From assembly GCA_013151965.1 (NCBI GenBank), contig JAADHF010000104.1, forward strand, positions 1-33,985: a DNA stretch of 33,985 nt, read 5' to 3'. The notes below the pieces were generated by a model. It saw nothing but the letters and a program-made list of their open reading frames with translations. It made no database searches and was not told the origin of the DNA. Below, one piece after another: positions 16,885 through 25,349 of the stretch (the first letter of the stretch is position 1; every line of letters starts with the position of its first letter). Origin of the DNA: Spirochaetota bacterium (GTDB taxonomy: Bacteria; Spirochaetota; Spirochaetia; SZUA-6). A program made the position numbers and the translations under genes.

Positions 16885-18069
16885 TTAAAATAGTGTAATA
16901 TCTCCTTTTAGTTCCTCTTTAACAATTTGTTTCTTTCTGTCTGCAATATTGCTGTCTTCATTGATATTTTTATCTATGGCTTTATATTCATCTCTGACTG
17001 TAAATCTAACTTCTGCCAGCTCTTTTACCTTTTTTTCCAGTTCTTCGTAGTTTATTTGTGTATCGTAGTCTGCCGTTTTAAGTACTTCGTTAAAATTAGT
17101 CATCATTCCATCCAGTATCTTTATAATATTTTCTATCTGCTGCCGTGTTATATCCTGGTACTGCAGGGAATATGCGATGCTGTTAATATCCTTTTTAACA
17201 GCATCCGAGAGCTCTTTGGATTCTTTTCCGGACATTTCGACTATCCTTGCCTGTGTGTTTATAAGATTCGAAACATCAGAAAGTTCATTATCCAACTCAT
17301 TGGACATATCTGCATAATCTTTAAGATTCTCAACATGTTCGGAAAAATAGCTGTGAGTATTAACTTTTAACTCCTTAACCATTTCTATAATATTAACAGC
17401 AATATTTTTAGATTCGGAGGAGAGAGAATGTACTTCCCTTGCTATTACCTTGAATCCCTTTCCATGGATCCCCGCTCTTGCAGCTTCTATGGAAGCATTA
17501 ATTGCCAGAACAGATGTCTGTTCTGCAATATCAGTAATATTTTCCGTAAAGTTATAGATTTTAGAAATTGTTTCTTCTATGCGATTAGTTTCTCTACCCG
17601 TTTCCACCATCTCTTTTTCGTAATTTTTGGAAAGTTCTGTTACTTTTTGTGAAATGGAAGCAAGCTTATCCGAATCCGCTATAAGGCCGGATTTTCCTGT
17701 CGTTATACTTTCCAGCAGATTACATATCTGTTTGGACGCTTTTTCGCTTTCCCTGGTAATTTTATATATATTCTCCGTAAGTTCTATATTTACGCGTTCT
17801 GTTGTCTCTGTAATTGAATGTCCGAGTTTTTCTATAATAGGCAGTGACACTTTAAAAAATTCAACCTGATAAATTAAATTTGATATTAAATTTCTCTGCT
17901 CACTTAACTCTCTCGAGAGTGATTCTATTTTAGACTCTAAGGTATTCACCCGGTCTTTATCGCCAATTTCTTCCGCAGGGACAACCTGTACAGGAGACGG
18001 ACGCCCGTCTTTTATTATACTGCTCTTTCCTGCGGCAGAGGGGGATGAAAATATTTTTCTAAACTTCAC
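16885..18069 (-). CDS. Soluble MCP-like protein with CheZ-like C-terminal helix
   Basis: A 394-residue cytoplasmic protein with no transmembrane segment or HAMP. Coiled-coil segments begin near residue 38. The MCP signalling hairpin tip is clear at about 180-212 (DIAEQTSVLAINASIEAARAG, then KGFKVIAREV). Residues 302-310 read LQYQDITRQ, which resembles the CheZ phosphatase helix (QDFQDLTGQ in E. coli, active Asp and Gln four apart; here Asp306 and Gln310). The C-terminus GDITLF after a charged linker recalls the CheY-binding tail of CheZ. The protein may couple to CheA/CheW arrays and also dephosphorylate CheY. The start is a GTG with poor ribosome binding; a five-codon reading frame with a strong site lies just upstream. 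The MCP part is certain and the CheZ part is inference. Confidence 0.8.
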   Translation of the reverse strand: MKFRKIFSSPSAAGKSSIIKDGRPSPVQVVPAEEIGDKDRVNTLESKIESLSRELSEQRNLISNLIYQVEFFKVSLPIIEKLGHSITETTERVNIELTENIYKITRESEKASKQICNLLESITTGKSGLIADSDKLASISQKVTELSKNYEKEMVETGRETNRIEETISKIYNFTENITDIAEQTSVLAINASIEAARAGIHGKGFKVIAREVHSLSSESKNIAVNIIEMVKELKVNTHSYFSEHVENLKDYADMSNELDNELSDVSNLINTQARIVEMSGKESKELSDAVKKDINSIAYSLQYQDITRQQIENIIKILDGMMTNFNEVLKTADYDTQINYEELEKKVKELAEVRFTVRDEYKAIDKNINEDSNIADRKKQIVKEELKGDITLF

Positions 18070-18074
18070 TTTGT

Positions 18075-18092
18075 TTAATATCCTAAAACCAT
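18075..18092 (-). other. Possible leader mini-ORF before the MCP-like gene
   Basis: On the minus strand GGAAGGAG is followed after seven bases by an ATG that opens a five-codon frame (M-V-L-G-Y, stop). The stop lies five bases before the GTG start of the MCP-like gene, which itself has no good ribosome binding site. This looks like a short leader giving translation by re-initiation. A frameshift that cut off an original ATG start is the alternative. Confidence 0.4.
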
Positions 18093-18494
18093 ATCTAATC
18101 TCCTTCCTGCTCCCGTAATCTTAAAGGCAGGACAAATGCTCATAGATTCGTACTCCCGAATTTTATGCTTCATAATAAACAGAGGAGTGTCAAGTCTTTT
18201 ATGTAAATTATTAAAGATCATATACTTTTGTTAACCGGCATCAAATTAAAATCTCCGGGGTAAGAAGTTCTGAAGGTACCGGGTCTGACGTGCTTTATCC
18301 GTGATCGAATTATACACTACCCGCTTCGCATGAAGTTTTGTTCCAATTTTGAAAATTATATGTTTCATAATTGAGACAAACCGGTTTAATTATACCTCTT
18401 ACTCAAAAGAAGTATTGCTGCAGGATCTCATCTGTGCCCATTTAAATACATTGATTAAGCTTTTATTTTACAACTTATAGATCTTACACAGGTA
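18093..18494. other. Divergent regulatory gap between chemosensory operons
   Basis: About 400 bases without a gene. A perfect 10-bp palindrome AAACCGGTTT lies at 18378-18387, about 140 bases upstream of the predicted sigma54 start, a distance suited to an activator site. A smaller inverted repeat AATTTTGAAAATT sits at about 18346-18358. A TTGACA on the minus strand near 18190 has no good -10 at the right distance. I see no remnant gene here. Confidence 0.35.
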
Positions 18495-18510
18495 TGGCAT
18501 GAATATTGCA
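18495..18510 (+). promoter_or_regulatory. Sigma54 (-24/-12) promoter element before the chemotaxis operon
   Basis: TGGCATGAATATTGCA matches the sigma54 consensus TGGCAC-N5-TTGCW with one deviation (T for the final C of the -24 box). GG and GC are separated by the required ten bases. Transcription would start near 18521, only five bases before the ParA ATG, so the mRNA would be almost leaderless; this is the main doubt. A complete NtrC-family sigma54 activator (28897-30306) at the far end of the cluster supports the call. Confidence 0.55.
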
Positions 18511-18525
18511 GATGCAGATTAAGGT

Positions 18526-19281
18526 ATGGCTAGAATAATTGCGATTAGTAATCGAAAAGGCGGAACCGGCAAGACAACCACTTCGGTGAATCTTTCAGCT
18601 GCGCTTGCTCATAACGGAGCCAGGGTTTTGCTAATAGATGCAGACCCCCAGGGCCATTCGACCATTTCCCTTGGTATAGCGGCTAATAAGAACCGTCCGG
18701 ATCTTACCTCTTTGCTGGTGGAAAAAAAGAAGCCGGAGGAAATCATGATTAAAACTTATCTGGATAATTTAAAAATAATTCCTGCCGGCGGGCGGCTGCT
18801 GAACTACGAGAGAAACTATGCACATGAAAAGAAAACCTGGACTCTTCTTGCGGAACAACTCCGAAGTCTTAATGGTAATTTCGAATACATTATTCTTGAT
18901 ACACCGCCGACTTTAAGCCTGATGATGGTTTCTTCACTCATCGCTTCCACCGAAGTTATTATTCCCATGCAGACACATTTTTTAAGCCTGGAAGCTCTTG
19001 CCGAGATGGTCTCTTTAGTTTCCAAAATTAAAAGGCTCTACAACCCGCAGCTTAAAATAAAGGGTATTGTCCCTACATTCTACAAGGAGAGGGCTCGATT
19101 GAGCCGGTCCGTTATTGAACAAATTTCTAAAAACCTGGGGCCGCATATTATACTCCATCCTGTAAGAGTTAACATTTCTCTGGCTGAGGCACCGAGTTTC
19201 GGGAAAACAATTTTTCAATACAACATGAAAAGTAACGGTGCGTACGACTACCTGGCGATTGCCAGAGAGATAGAAGGGTAA
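18526..19281 (+). CDS. ParA/Soj-like ATPase of the chemotaxis operon (ParC/PpfA-like)
   Basis: A 251-residue deviant Walker ATPase. KGGTGKTT (residues 11-18) is the Walker A' motif with the signature lysine, LLIDADPQGHST is the A' partner strand, and ILDTPPTLS is the Walker B region. No ParB follows; cheA starts two bases after its stop. ParA relatives inside chemotaxis operons (ParC of Vibrio, PpfA of Rhodobacter) position chemoreceptor arrays and ensure their segregation. This role is inferred here from context. The ribosome binding site (AAGG) is too close to the ATG to be efficient, in line with a nearly leaderless transcript. A chromosome or plasmid partition role is unlikely given the neighbours. 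Confidence 0.88.
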   Translation: MARIIAISNRKGGTGKTTTSVNLSAALAHNGARVLLIDADPQGHSTISLGIAANKNRPDLTSLLVEKKKPEEIMIKTYLDNLKIIPAGGRLLNYERNYAHEKKTWTLLAEQLRSLNGNFEYIILDTPPTLSLMMVSSLIASTEVIIPMQTHFLSLEALAEMVSLVSKIKRLYNPQLKIKGIVPTFYKERARLSRSVIEQISKNLGPHIILHPVRVNISLAEAPSFGKTIFQYNMKSNGAYDYLAIAREIEG

Positions 19282-19283
19282 AT

Positions 19284-21719
19284 ATGAAGAAAAAGAAAGT
19301 TCTCCTGGGGGAGACATTTAAAAACCTTCTGCAGGAGAAAAGCGGGGAAAACTTTGATATCCCGGACATGAAAAACAAGCTGCGGGATGAAGGACTTCTC
19401 ATAGACGAACTAGAGTCCCTGGATGCGGCAGCTCCCGGGACTCTGACAGTTTCGGGGATCGATGAGAAATCGGTGGCAGCTCCCGGGAAGAACACAAGAG
19501 AACCGGCCGAAGCAATACCGGAAACATACACTGAAAAAGTAGTAATCGATGATATCGAAATTGTCCAATCATTTATCGAGGAATCCATTGATCATCTGCA
19601 GAACATAGAAGAAAAGATTCTATCCCTTGAAACGGATTTTAATATTGATACGGTAAACGATATTTTTCGTTCCATGCATACGATGAAGGGAACATCCTCC
19701 TACTGCGGATTTAATAAAATCAGGGAGTTGAGTCATTCTCTGGAATCTGTTCTGGATGAATTGCGGGAAGACAGTATCGGTATGGGCCAGGAATTGATTG
19801 ATGTTCTTCTGGAGGGATCGGATATGCTTCTCGAAATGATAACAAATCTGAACATAGCTGTCTCGGAATCTCCGGCCTCCGAAGAAAGTTTCGAGATCGA
19901 CGGTTTCGAAGTTAACATAGATGACATTCTGTCTAAGGTTCTCAGTCTGCGGAAAGGGGATAATCAGGGTTCAGAAGAAAAATCCCTGATAACCGATGAA
20001 ATAACGGAAAAGTTCGTCTCAGAGGCGCAGGATCTCCTTAACAGTATAGAAAAGAATATCCTGGACATGGAGAGCAACCCGCGGGACAAAGGACTTTTAG
20101 AAGATGCATTCAGAGCCGTTCATACCATCAAGGGAAACGCAGGATTCCTTGGATACGGTGATTTAGAAAAGATATGCATGGATATGGAAAGTATCCTCGA
20201 TACTATCCGGAAAAAGGAAACGGAAACAGATCCAAAAAACACAACTCACTTATTGGATATGCTGGATTCTATGAACCGGTCACTTAATTCCATGCAGTCC
20301 ATGGGGCATAGTTCCGGCACAGTAAAGACCGAAGAAGAAGATCAGTACAGGCCCGTAGGAGAGATCCTTGTGGACATGGGTGAGGCCACCCCGGAAGCTG
20401 TAGAGCAGGCTCTGACCATACAGGAACGAAAGGTCGGAGAAATCCTGGTCTCCCGGGGAAATGTCAGCGAACAGGCTCTGCAAAAAGCACTCCATGCCCA
20501 GGAAAAAGCGAGTCTCCATGGTCAGACCGGGACAACCCGTTCCGTAGTGGAACGAAAGGATATCCGGGTTGATATAAGAAAACTGGACAAGCTCTTCGAC
20601 CTTATGGGTGAGCTTATAACAGCAGAAGCGATGGTTATCCATAACCCGGAACTTAAATCAATTCAAAAGGAAAGTTTCTCTAAAGCGGCAGGCTATTTGT
20701 CAAAGGTCACACGGGAGATGCAGGAAATCACCATGACAGTGAGGATGATTCCACTGGAAGGTCTTTTTAATAAGATGCGCCGTCTGGTGAGAGACCTATC
20801 TAAGAAATTCGATAAGCCGGTCGACTTTAATATCAGCGGACAGGACACGGAAATGGACCGCAATGTGATCGAAGAGATATCGGATCCGCTGGTACATATT
20901 ATCAGAAATTCGATCGATCACGGTATAGAAAATGTTAAAGACAGGCAAAACCAGGGAAAGGACCCTGTCGGGCACGTGTCATTGGACGCCAAATATGAAG
21001 GCAAAGAAATATGGATCACAATTAAAGACGACGGGGCGGGGCTGAACAAGAAGAAGATCCTGGCAAAAGCAGAGGAAAGAGGGCTGTTAAAAGTAAATGC
21101 GGATGCTTTGAAGGATGAGGATATCTGGAAGCTGATCTTTGAGCCCGGGTTTTCCACCGCCGAGAAGGTCTCGGAGGTCTCGGGCAGGGGTGTGGGCATG
21201 GACGTTGTAAAGCGTAATATTGAGAAGCTTCGGGGAAAGATCGACATCCTCTCAAATAAGGGTGAGAGAACCGAAATCATACTAAAGATTCCGCTCACCC
21301 TGGCTATTATAGACGGCATTACAGCTACTGTCGGCAGTATCCTTCTTGCCTTTCCCTTAAGCGATATCCGGGAGTTTCATAAGGCGGATATCAGCCAGAT
21401 AACGAATACAGACTCAACCCGTGAAGTCTTAAGGCTGCGGGAGGAAATAATCCCTGTCATCAAACTGCATGAGTTTTTTGGAACTAAAACCGAAAAAGCA
21501 GGAACTGCCGAGGGTATCCTTGTTATTATCCATGCGAACGGTAAAAAAGCCGGGGTACTGGTCGACGATATTGTGGGGTATCAACAGATAGTGGTCAAGG
21601 GATTGCCTGGTTATATGAACGGGATGAGGGCCGTATCCGGCTGCAGCATCATAGGCAACGGAGAAGTGGGCCTGATCATAGATACCGGCGCATTGTTAAA
21701 GCAGGAACTTAACTGGTAA
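19284..21719 (+). CDS. cheA: Chemotaxis histidine kinase CheA with two HPt domains and an MshEN-like insert
   Basis: An 811-residue kinase. After an N-terminal stretch of about 85 residues of unknown fold come two HPt domains: His132 in MHTMKGTSSYCGF and His280 in VHTIKGNAGFLGY. Residues 356-406 contain two copies of a VGEILV-x2-G-x11-AL-x2-Q motif like the T2SSE-N/MshEN repeat, in the place where a P2 CheY-binding domain is usual. Dimerisation (about 425-510) and the ATPase domain follow, with N-box RNSIDHG (Asn542), G1 DDGAGLN and G2 GRGVGMDVV, then a CheW-like P5 to the end. GAAGGG precedes the ATG. It autophosphorylates on ATP and should pass phosphate to the CheY and CheB proteins encoded nearby. 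Two HPt sites may give branched output. Confidence 0.95.
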   Translation: MKKKKVLLGETFKNLLQEKSGENFDIPDMKNKLRDEGLLIDELESLDAAAPGTLTVSGIDEKSVAAPGKNTREPAEAIPETYTEKVVIDDIEIVQSFIEESIDHLQNIEEKILSLETDFNIDTVNDIFRSMHTMKGTSSYCGFNKIRELSHSLESVLDELREDSIGMGQELIDVLLEGSDMLLEMITNLNIAVSESPASEESFEIDGFEVNIDDILSKVLSLRKGDNQGSEEKSLITDEITEKFVSEAQDLLNSIEKNILDMESNPRDKGLLEDAFRAVHTIKGNAGFLGYGDLEKICMDMESILDTIRKKETETDPKNTTHLLDMLDSMNRSLNSMQSMGHSSGTVKTEEEDQYRPVGEILVDMGEATPEAVEQALTIQERKVGEILVSRGNVSEQALQKALHAQEKASLHGQTGTTRSVVERKDIRVDIRKLDKLFDLMGELITAEAMVIHNPELKSIQKESFSKAAGYLSKVTREMQEITMTVRMIPLEGLFNKMRRLVRDLSKKFDKPVDFNISGQDTEMDRNVIEEISDPLVHIIRNSIDHGIENVKDRQNQGKDPVGHVSLDAKYEGKEIWITIKDDGAGLNKKKILAKAEERGLLKVNADALKDEDIWKLIFEPGFSTAEKVSEVSGRGVGMDVVKRNIEKLRGKIDILSNKGERTEIILKIPLTLAIIDGITATVGSILLAFPLSDIREFHKADISQITNTDSTREVLRLREEIIPVIKLHEFFGTKTEKAGTAEGILVIIHANGKKAGVLVDDIVGYQQIVVKGLPGYMNGMRAVSGCSIIGNGEVGLIIDTGALLKQELNW

Positions 21720-21747
21720 GACATTTATATTAGGAGGAGAAAGGAAT

Positions 21748-22296
21748 ATGCAGGAATTGACAAAAGAGAAAGCAGCGGAGGAAACAATCTTCATCGAAGC
21801 CGATGAGGAGGAGGACTCTCTGGCGAATAAGTATCTTTTATTTAATCTTGGGAAAGAGGTGTATGGAATCGCAATCGCGAATGTAACCGAGATCATCGAG
21901 ATGCAGAAGATCACCGAAATGCCGGACATGCCCGGTTACGTGAAGGGGGTGATTAACCTGCGCGGCCGGGTTATTCCGGCCATGGACCTGCGGCTCCGCT
22001 TCGGTATGGAGCAGAGAGCCTGTGATGACCGGACCTGCATGATAATTGTCAGCATGGGGGGTATTTCACTGGGTCTTATTGTAGACACTGTGGCCGAAGT
22101 ACATGATATCCGGGATCAGGATATCGATTCTCCGCCTCAGTTTAAAAACCATGCGGAGAGAAACCGGTACATTTCCGGTCTGGGAAAGGTTGGGGAAGAA
22201 GTAAAAATTCTGATCGATGCGGACAAGATCCTGCATGAGAAAGATTGGGAGACTATCAAAGAAAAAACAAGGAACAGGGAGGAGAACCATGTTTAA
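21748..22296 (+). CDS. cheW: Chemotaxis coupling protein CheW
   Basis: A 182-residue single CheW domain. [16 protein letters not shown] opens the first beta-barrel, [22 protein letters not shown] is the hallmark segment, and [11 protein letters not shown] and [16 protein letters not shown] follow. An N-terminal acidic extension of about 20 residues precedes the domain. AGGAGGAGAAAGG lies before the ATG. It couples the receptor encoded next to CheA. Its last eight bases overlap the MCP start, so receptor and coupler are translationally linked. Confidence 0.95.
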   Translation: MQELTKEKAAEETIFIEADEEEDSLANKYLLFNLGKEVYGIAIANVTEIIEMQKITEMPDMPGYVKGVINLRGRVIPAMDLRLRFGMEQRACDDRTCMIIVSMGGISLGLIVDTVAEVHDIRDQDIDSPPQFKNHAERNRYISGLGKVGEEVKILIDADKILHEKDWETIKEKTRNREENHV

Positions 22297-24496
22297 GAAC
22301 ATGAAACTGTCGATGAAGATAGGCGGCGGATTTGCAATTGTGCTGATCCTGACCGGTGTGGTAGGCATTATCGCCTGGACAGGCATGAGAAATATCCAGG
22401 GCAGTGTGGCGAAAGGCAACGATGCGAACCGTATTGTCGAGGAAGTGCAGGAAGTCCGCATACTGGAAAAGAATTTTATAATTAAGGGCGGCTCAGAGTA
22501 CTCAAAGAAGATTGCAAAGCTCATGAATACCATAAAGAGCCAGGCAGCCGCAACAAAGACCGGGATCAAAAACTCAGCCGATCGAAAACAGATGGATGCA
22601 GTTATCCAGGCGGTCGACGCCTACGAAGCGAGTTTCGGTAACTATGTGGCACTCCGCAGTAAACAATCCGCGATTCAGGCAAGTATGGAAAAGGCGGCAC
22701 AGGCTGCTATCGCCTCGGCTAATGAAGAAAGGCAGGAGCAGAAAGCCGAGTACACTAAACTGAGGGCGGATGGTGCGGATCGTGCGGTATTGGATGACAA
22801 ATTAACAAAGGCAGACGACGCCGATAAAATCATCAAGTGGATCCTCGATGCCCGAAGGCAGGAGAATAACTACCTGCTCCGTAATGACCCGGCCTTTAAG
22901 GACAAAGTAAATACGATTACAGGAAATATCGTTGCTCTTGCAAAAGATCTAAAATCGCGGTTTAATCAGGCCCGCAATAAACAGCAGGCTGATGCGATCA
23001 TAACCGGAATCCAGGCATACAGCTCAGCATTCGGCGAGTTAGTTGCCAACAATGAAAAAATGGTAGAGGCCGACACGGCATTGGCAGAGGATTCGCACAA
23101 AGCAATGACTGCCGCAACAGAAACGCGGGCCGATCAGAAAGCCAAAATGGAGGCCGAGATGTCCATGGCTACCGACCTGATGCTCGCGGCCGCTGTTCTG
23201 GCCATAGTTTTCGGCATCATCATGGCATTCGTCATTACTCTCTCCATCACCAGGGCTATGCGCAAGGGAGTCGATTTTGCCCGGTCGGTGGCCCGGGGTG
23301 AGCTGGATGCAAATCTTGATGTAAACCAGAAGGATGAGATTGGCAAACTGATGGATGCCCTGCGGGAAATGCTGGAATCCTTCCGGTACAAAGCAAAAGT
23401 AGTTGCGACCATAGCGGACGGGGATCTTACCAGCGAGATCGAAAAAGCCTCTGATAAGGACGGATTGGGACAGTCTCTGTTAGACATGAACGCATCGTTA
23501 AACGATCTGCTAAGTCAAATAACCGAAGCGGTAGCGCAGATTGCCGCCGGTTCGGATCAGGTCTCCCAGGCCAGCCAGGCGCTGTCTCAAGGTGCCACCG
23601 AGCAGGCCAGTTCGCTGGAGGAAATTTCTTCCTCTCTTAATGAGATTAACAGCCAGTCCAAACAAAATGCGGAGAACGCCACTGAGGCTAACGCTCTGGC
23701 CAGGAGCTCGGCGGAAAATGCGGACAAGGGCAACCGGCAAATGCAGGAACTGGTGGATGCGATGGCAAAGATCAACGCATCTTCCGATGAGACCAAGAAA
23801 GTGGTAAAGGTGATCGATGATATTGCTTTCCAGACCAATCTTCTTGCTTTAAACGCCAACGTGGAAGCGGCCCGGGCAGGGAAATACGGCAAAGGGTTTG
23901 CCGTAGTGGCTGAAGAGGTACGCAACCTGGCTGCACGCAGCGCTGAAGCGGTCAAGGAAACTACAGCAATGGTGGAGGAGTCGATAAAGAATATCGGGGA
24001 AGGAACAAAATCGGCGGAAGCAACAGCCAGGCAGCTGGAAGAGATCGTTCAGGGTTCGGCGAAGGTGGCTGATTTTCTGGGCGAGATCGCCCTTGCCAGC
24101 AAAGAACAGGCCCAGGGAGTGGAACAGATTAATGCCGGACTGGAGCAGATCGACCAGGTGACCCAGGCGAACACGGCAAGCTCCGAGGAGAGCGCTTCGG
24201 CGTCCGAAGAACTGGCTGCACAGGGCCAGCAGCTTAAAGGATTAGTGGCCAGGTTTAAGCTTAAAAATAATGGGTCGGGCAATGGGGACCGGGCGGAAGC
24301 CGGTTTTCAGTACTCCCATAACAATAAACATTTAGAGCACCTCATGCAGGTAAAGAATTCCATGCAGAGCTCCGGGGGAAATGGAGGGAAGCCTGCAAAG
24401 ACAGGGGCGGCTGTTGCTGTGAAAGATAAAGCAAAAGAGCCGGTTAACCCCAAAGAGATAATTAAACTTGACGACGATGACTTCGGCAAATTTTAA
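22289..24496 (+). CDS. Transmembrane methyl-accepting chemotaxis protein with HBM-like sensor
   Basis: A 735-residue receptor. TM1 is at about 12-32 and TM2 at about 297-320. Between them lies a long helical periplasmic domain of about 260 residues with paired [11 protein letters not shown] and [10 protein letters not shown] segments, typical of HBM (helical bimodular) sensors of the McpS kind, which bind organic acids in known cases. HAMP-like segments follow at about 321-405. The signalling tip is [21 protein letters not shown] at 511-531. A flexible tail ends in DFGKF, matching the x-[HFYW]-x2-[HFYW] consensus for a CheR/CheB tether. The ATG at 22289 has AGGGAGGAG upstream and is preferred over an earlier in-frame start inside cheW. 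The cheR start lies within the codons of its tail. Confidence 0.93.
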   Translation: MFKNMKLSMKIGGGFAIVLILTGVVGIIAWTGMRNIQGSVAKGNDANRIVEEVQEVRILEKNFIIKGGSEYSKKIAKLMNTIKSQAAATKTGIKNSADRKQMDAVIQAVDAYEASFGNYVALRSKQSAIQASMEKAAQAAIASANEERQEQKAEYTKLRADGADRAVLDDKLTKADDADKIIKWILDARRQENNYLLRNDPAFKDKVNTITGNIVALAKDLKSRFNQARNKQQADAIITGIQAYSSAFGELVANNEKMVEADTALAEDSHKAMTAATETRADQKAKMEAEMSMATDLMLAAAVLAIVFGIIMAFVITLSITRAMRKGVDFARSVARGELDANLDVNQKDEIGKLMDALREMLESFRYKAKVVATIADGDLTSEIEKASDKDGLGQSLLDMNASLNDLLSQITEAVAQIAAGSDQVSQASQALSQGATEQASSLEEISSSLNEINSQSKQNAENATEANALARSSAENADKGNRQMQELVDAMAKINASSDETKKVVKVIDDIAFQTNLLALNANVEAARAGKYGKGFAVVAEEVRNLAARSAEAVKETTAMVEESIKNIGEGTKSAEATARQLEEIVQGSAKVADFLGEIALASKEQAQGVEQINAGLEQIDQVTQANTASSEESASASEELAAQGQQLKGLVARFKLKNNGSGNGDRAEAGFQYSHNNKHLEHLMQVKNSMQSSGGNGGKPAKTGAAVAVKDKAKEPVNPKEIIKLDDDDFGKF

Positions 24497-25340
24497 CGCA
24501 GAAGGAATTATCCGTCTTTCGGACAAAGAGTTCAGGATGATCTCGGAGCTTGTTTATGATCGCTTCGGGATCAACCTGACAGACAAGAAAAAAGCGTTGG
24601 TGCGGGGAAGGTTGAACTCGCTGGTCAAATCACAGGGATTTACCAACTTTAAAAGTTACTACCAATCTGTGATCGAGGACCCGACGGAAGGCAGCCTGCT
24701 TTCCCTGATCGACCGGATATCGACCAACCATTCCTTTTTCTTTCGTGAGGCCGAACACTTCGATGTGCTGACTAAGAGAGTGCTGCCGAAGCTCTGCAGG
24801 GTACTGGAGAAACAAAGCACAGCGGGACAGCCGGCCTCTTTAAGGATATGGTGTGCAGGAAGTGCGGCCGGGGAGGAGCCATACACCCTGGCGATGGTTC
24901 TTGCGGAATATTTCGGACTAAAAATAGAAAGGTGGGATATCGGCCTTCTGGCCACAGACATCTCGGTGAGTGCATTGGGACAGGCAGTGGATGGATCCTA
25001 CACAGAGCAAAGGGTGGCAGGAGTGCCGGCAAGCTACCGGAAGTATTTTAGTAAAACCGGGCCGGATCGTTATGATGTGGCGGATAAGATTAAGCGGATG
25101 GTTCTGTATAAGCGGCTTAACCTGATGAGGGAGCAATATCCCTTTAAGGGGAAATTTCACGTGATATTCTGCCGGAACGTGATGATCTACTTTGATCCGG
25201 AGACCAAGAAAAAGCTGGTGGGCAAGTTTCACCGGTATCTGCATGAGAGCGGATACCTGTTCATCGGACATTCGGAAACCCTGGGCAAGGACCCCGGGAT
25301 CTACCGGTATGTGCAGCCGACGGTGTACCAGAAAGTATAA
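24477..25340 (+). CDS. cheR: Chemotaxis protein methyltransferase CheR
   Basis: Methylates receptor glutamates using S-adenosylmethionine; 287 residues from the ATG. An alpha-helical N-domain ([20 protein letters not shown]) precedes the SAM-binding domain with [26 protein letters not shown] and [10 protein letters not shown], ending GHSETL. The gene overlaps the MCP by 20 bases in another frame. A TTG at 24468 in the same frame could extend it by three residues. Neither start has a strong ribosome binding site, so re-initiation after the MCP stop is likely. It precedes cheB by nine bases, giving a complete adaptation pair. Confidence 0.93.
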   Translation: MTSANFNAEGIIRLSDKEFRMISELVYDRFGINLTDKKKALVRGRLNSLVKSQGFTNFKSYYQSVIEDPTEGSLLSLIDRISTNHSFFFREAEHFDVLTKRVLPKLCRVLEKQSTAGQPASLRIWCAGSAAGEEPYTLAMVLAEYFGLKIERWDIGLLATDISVSALGQAVDGSYTEQRVAGVPASYRKYFSKTGPDRYDVADKIKRMVLYKRLNLMREQYPFKGKFHVIFCRNVMIYFDPETKKKLVGKFHRYLHESGYLFIGHSETLGKDPGIYRYVQPTVYQKV

Positions 25341-25349
25341 GAAAAAACA

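Noticed and set aside
18170-18215. TTGACA on the minus strand as promoter of the MCP/CheY pair
   Set aside because: No acceptable -10 hexamer lies 16-18 bases downstream.
20918-21319. Long open frames antisense to cheA
   Set aside because: Shadow frames of a clearly coding gene; no ribosome site or family resemblance.
22217-22288. Longer N-terminus for the transmembrane MCP
   Set aside because: It lies inside cheW, is highly basic and unlike an MCP start; the ATG at 22289 has a strong ribosome binding site followed by TM1.
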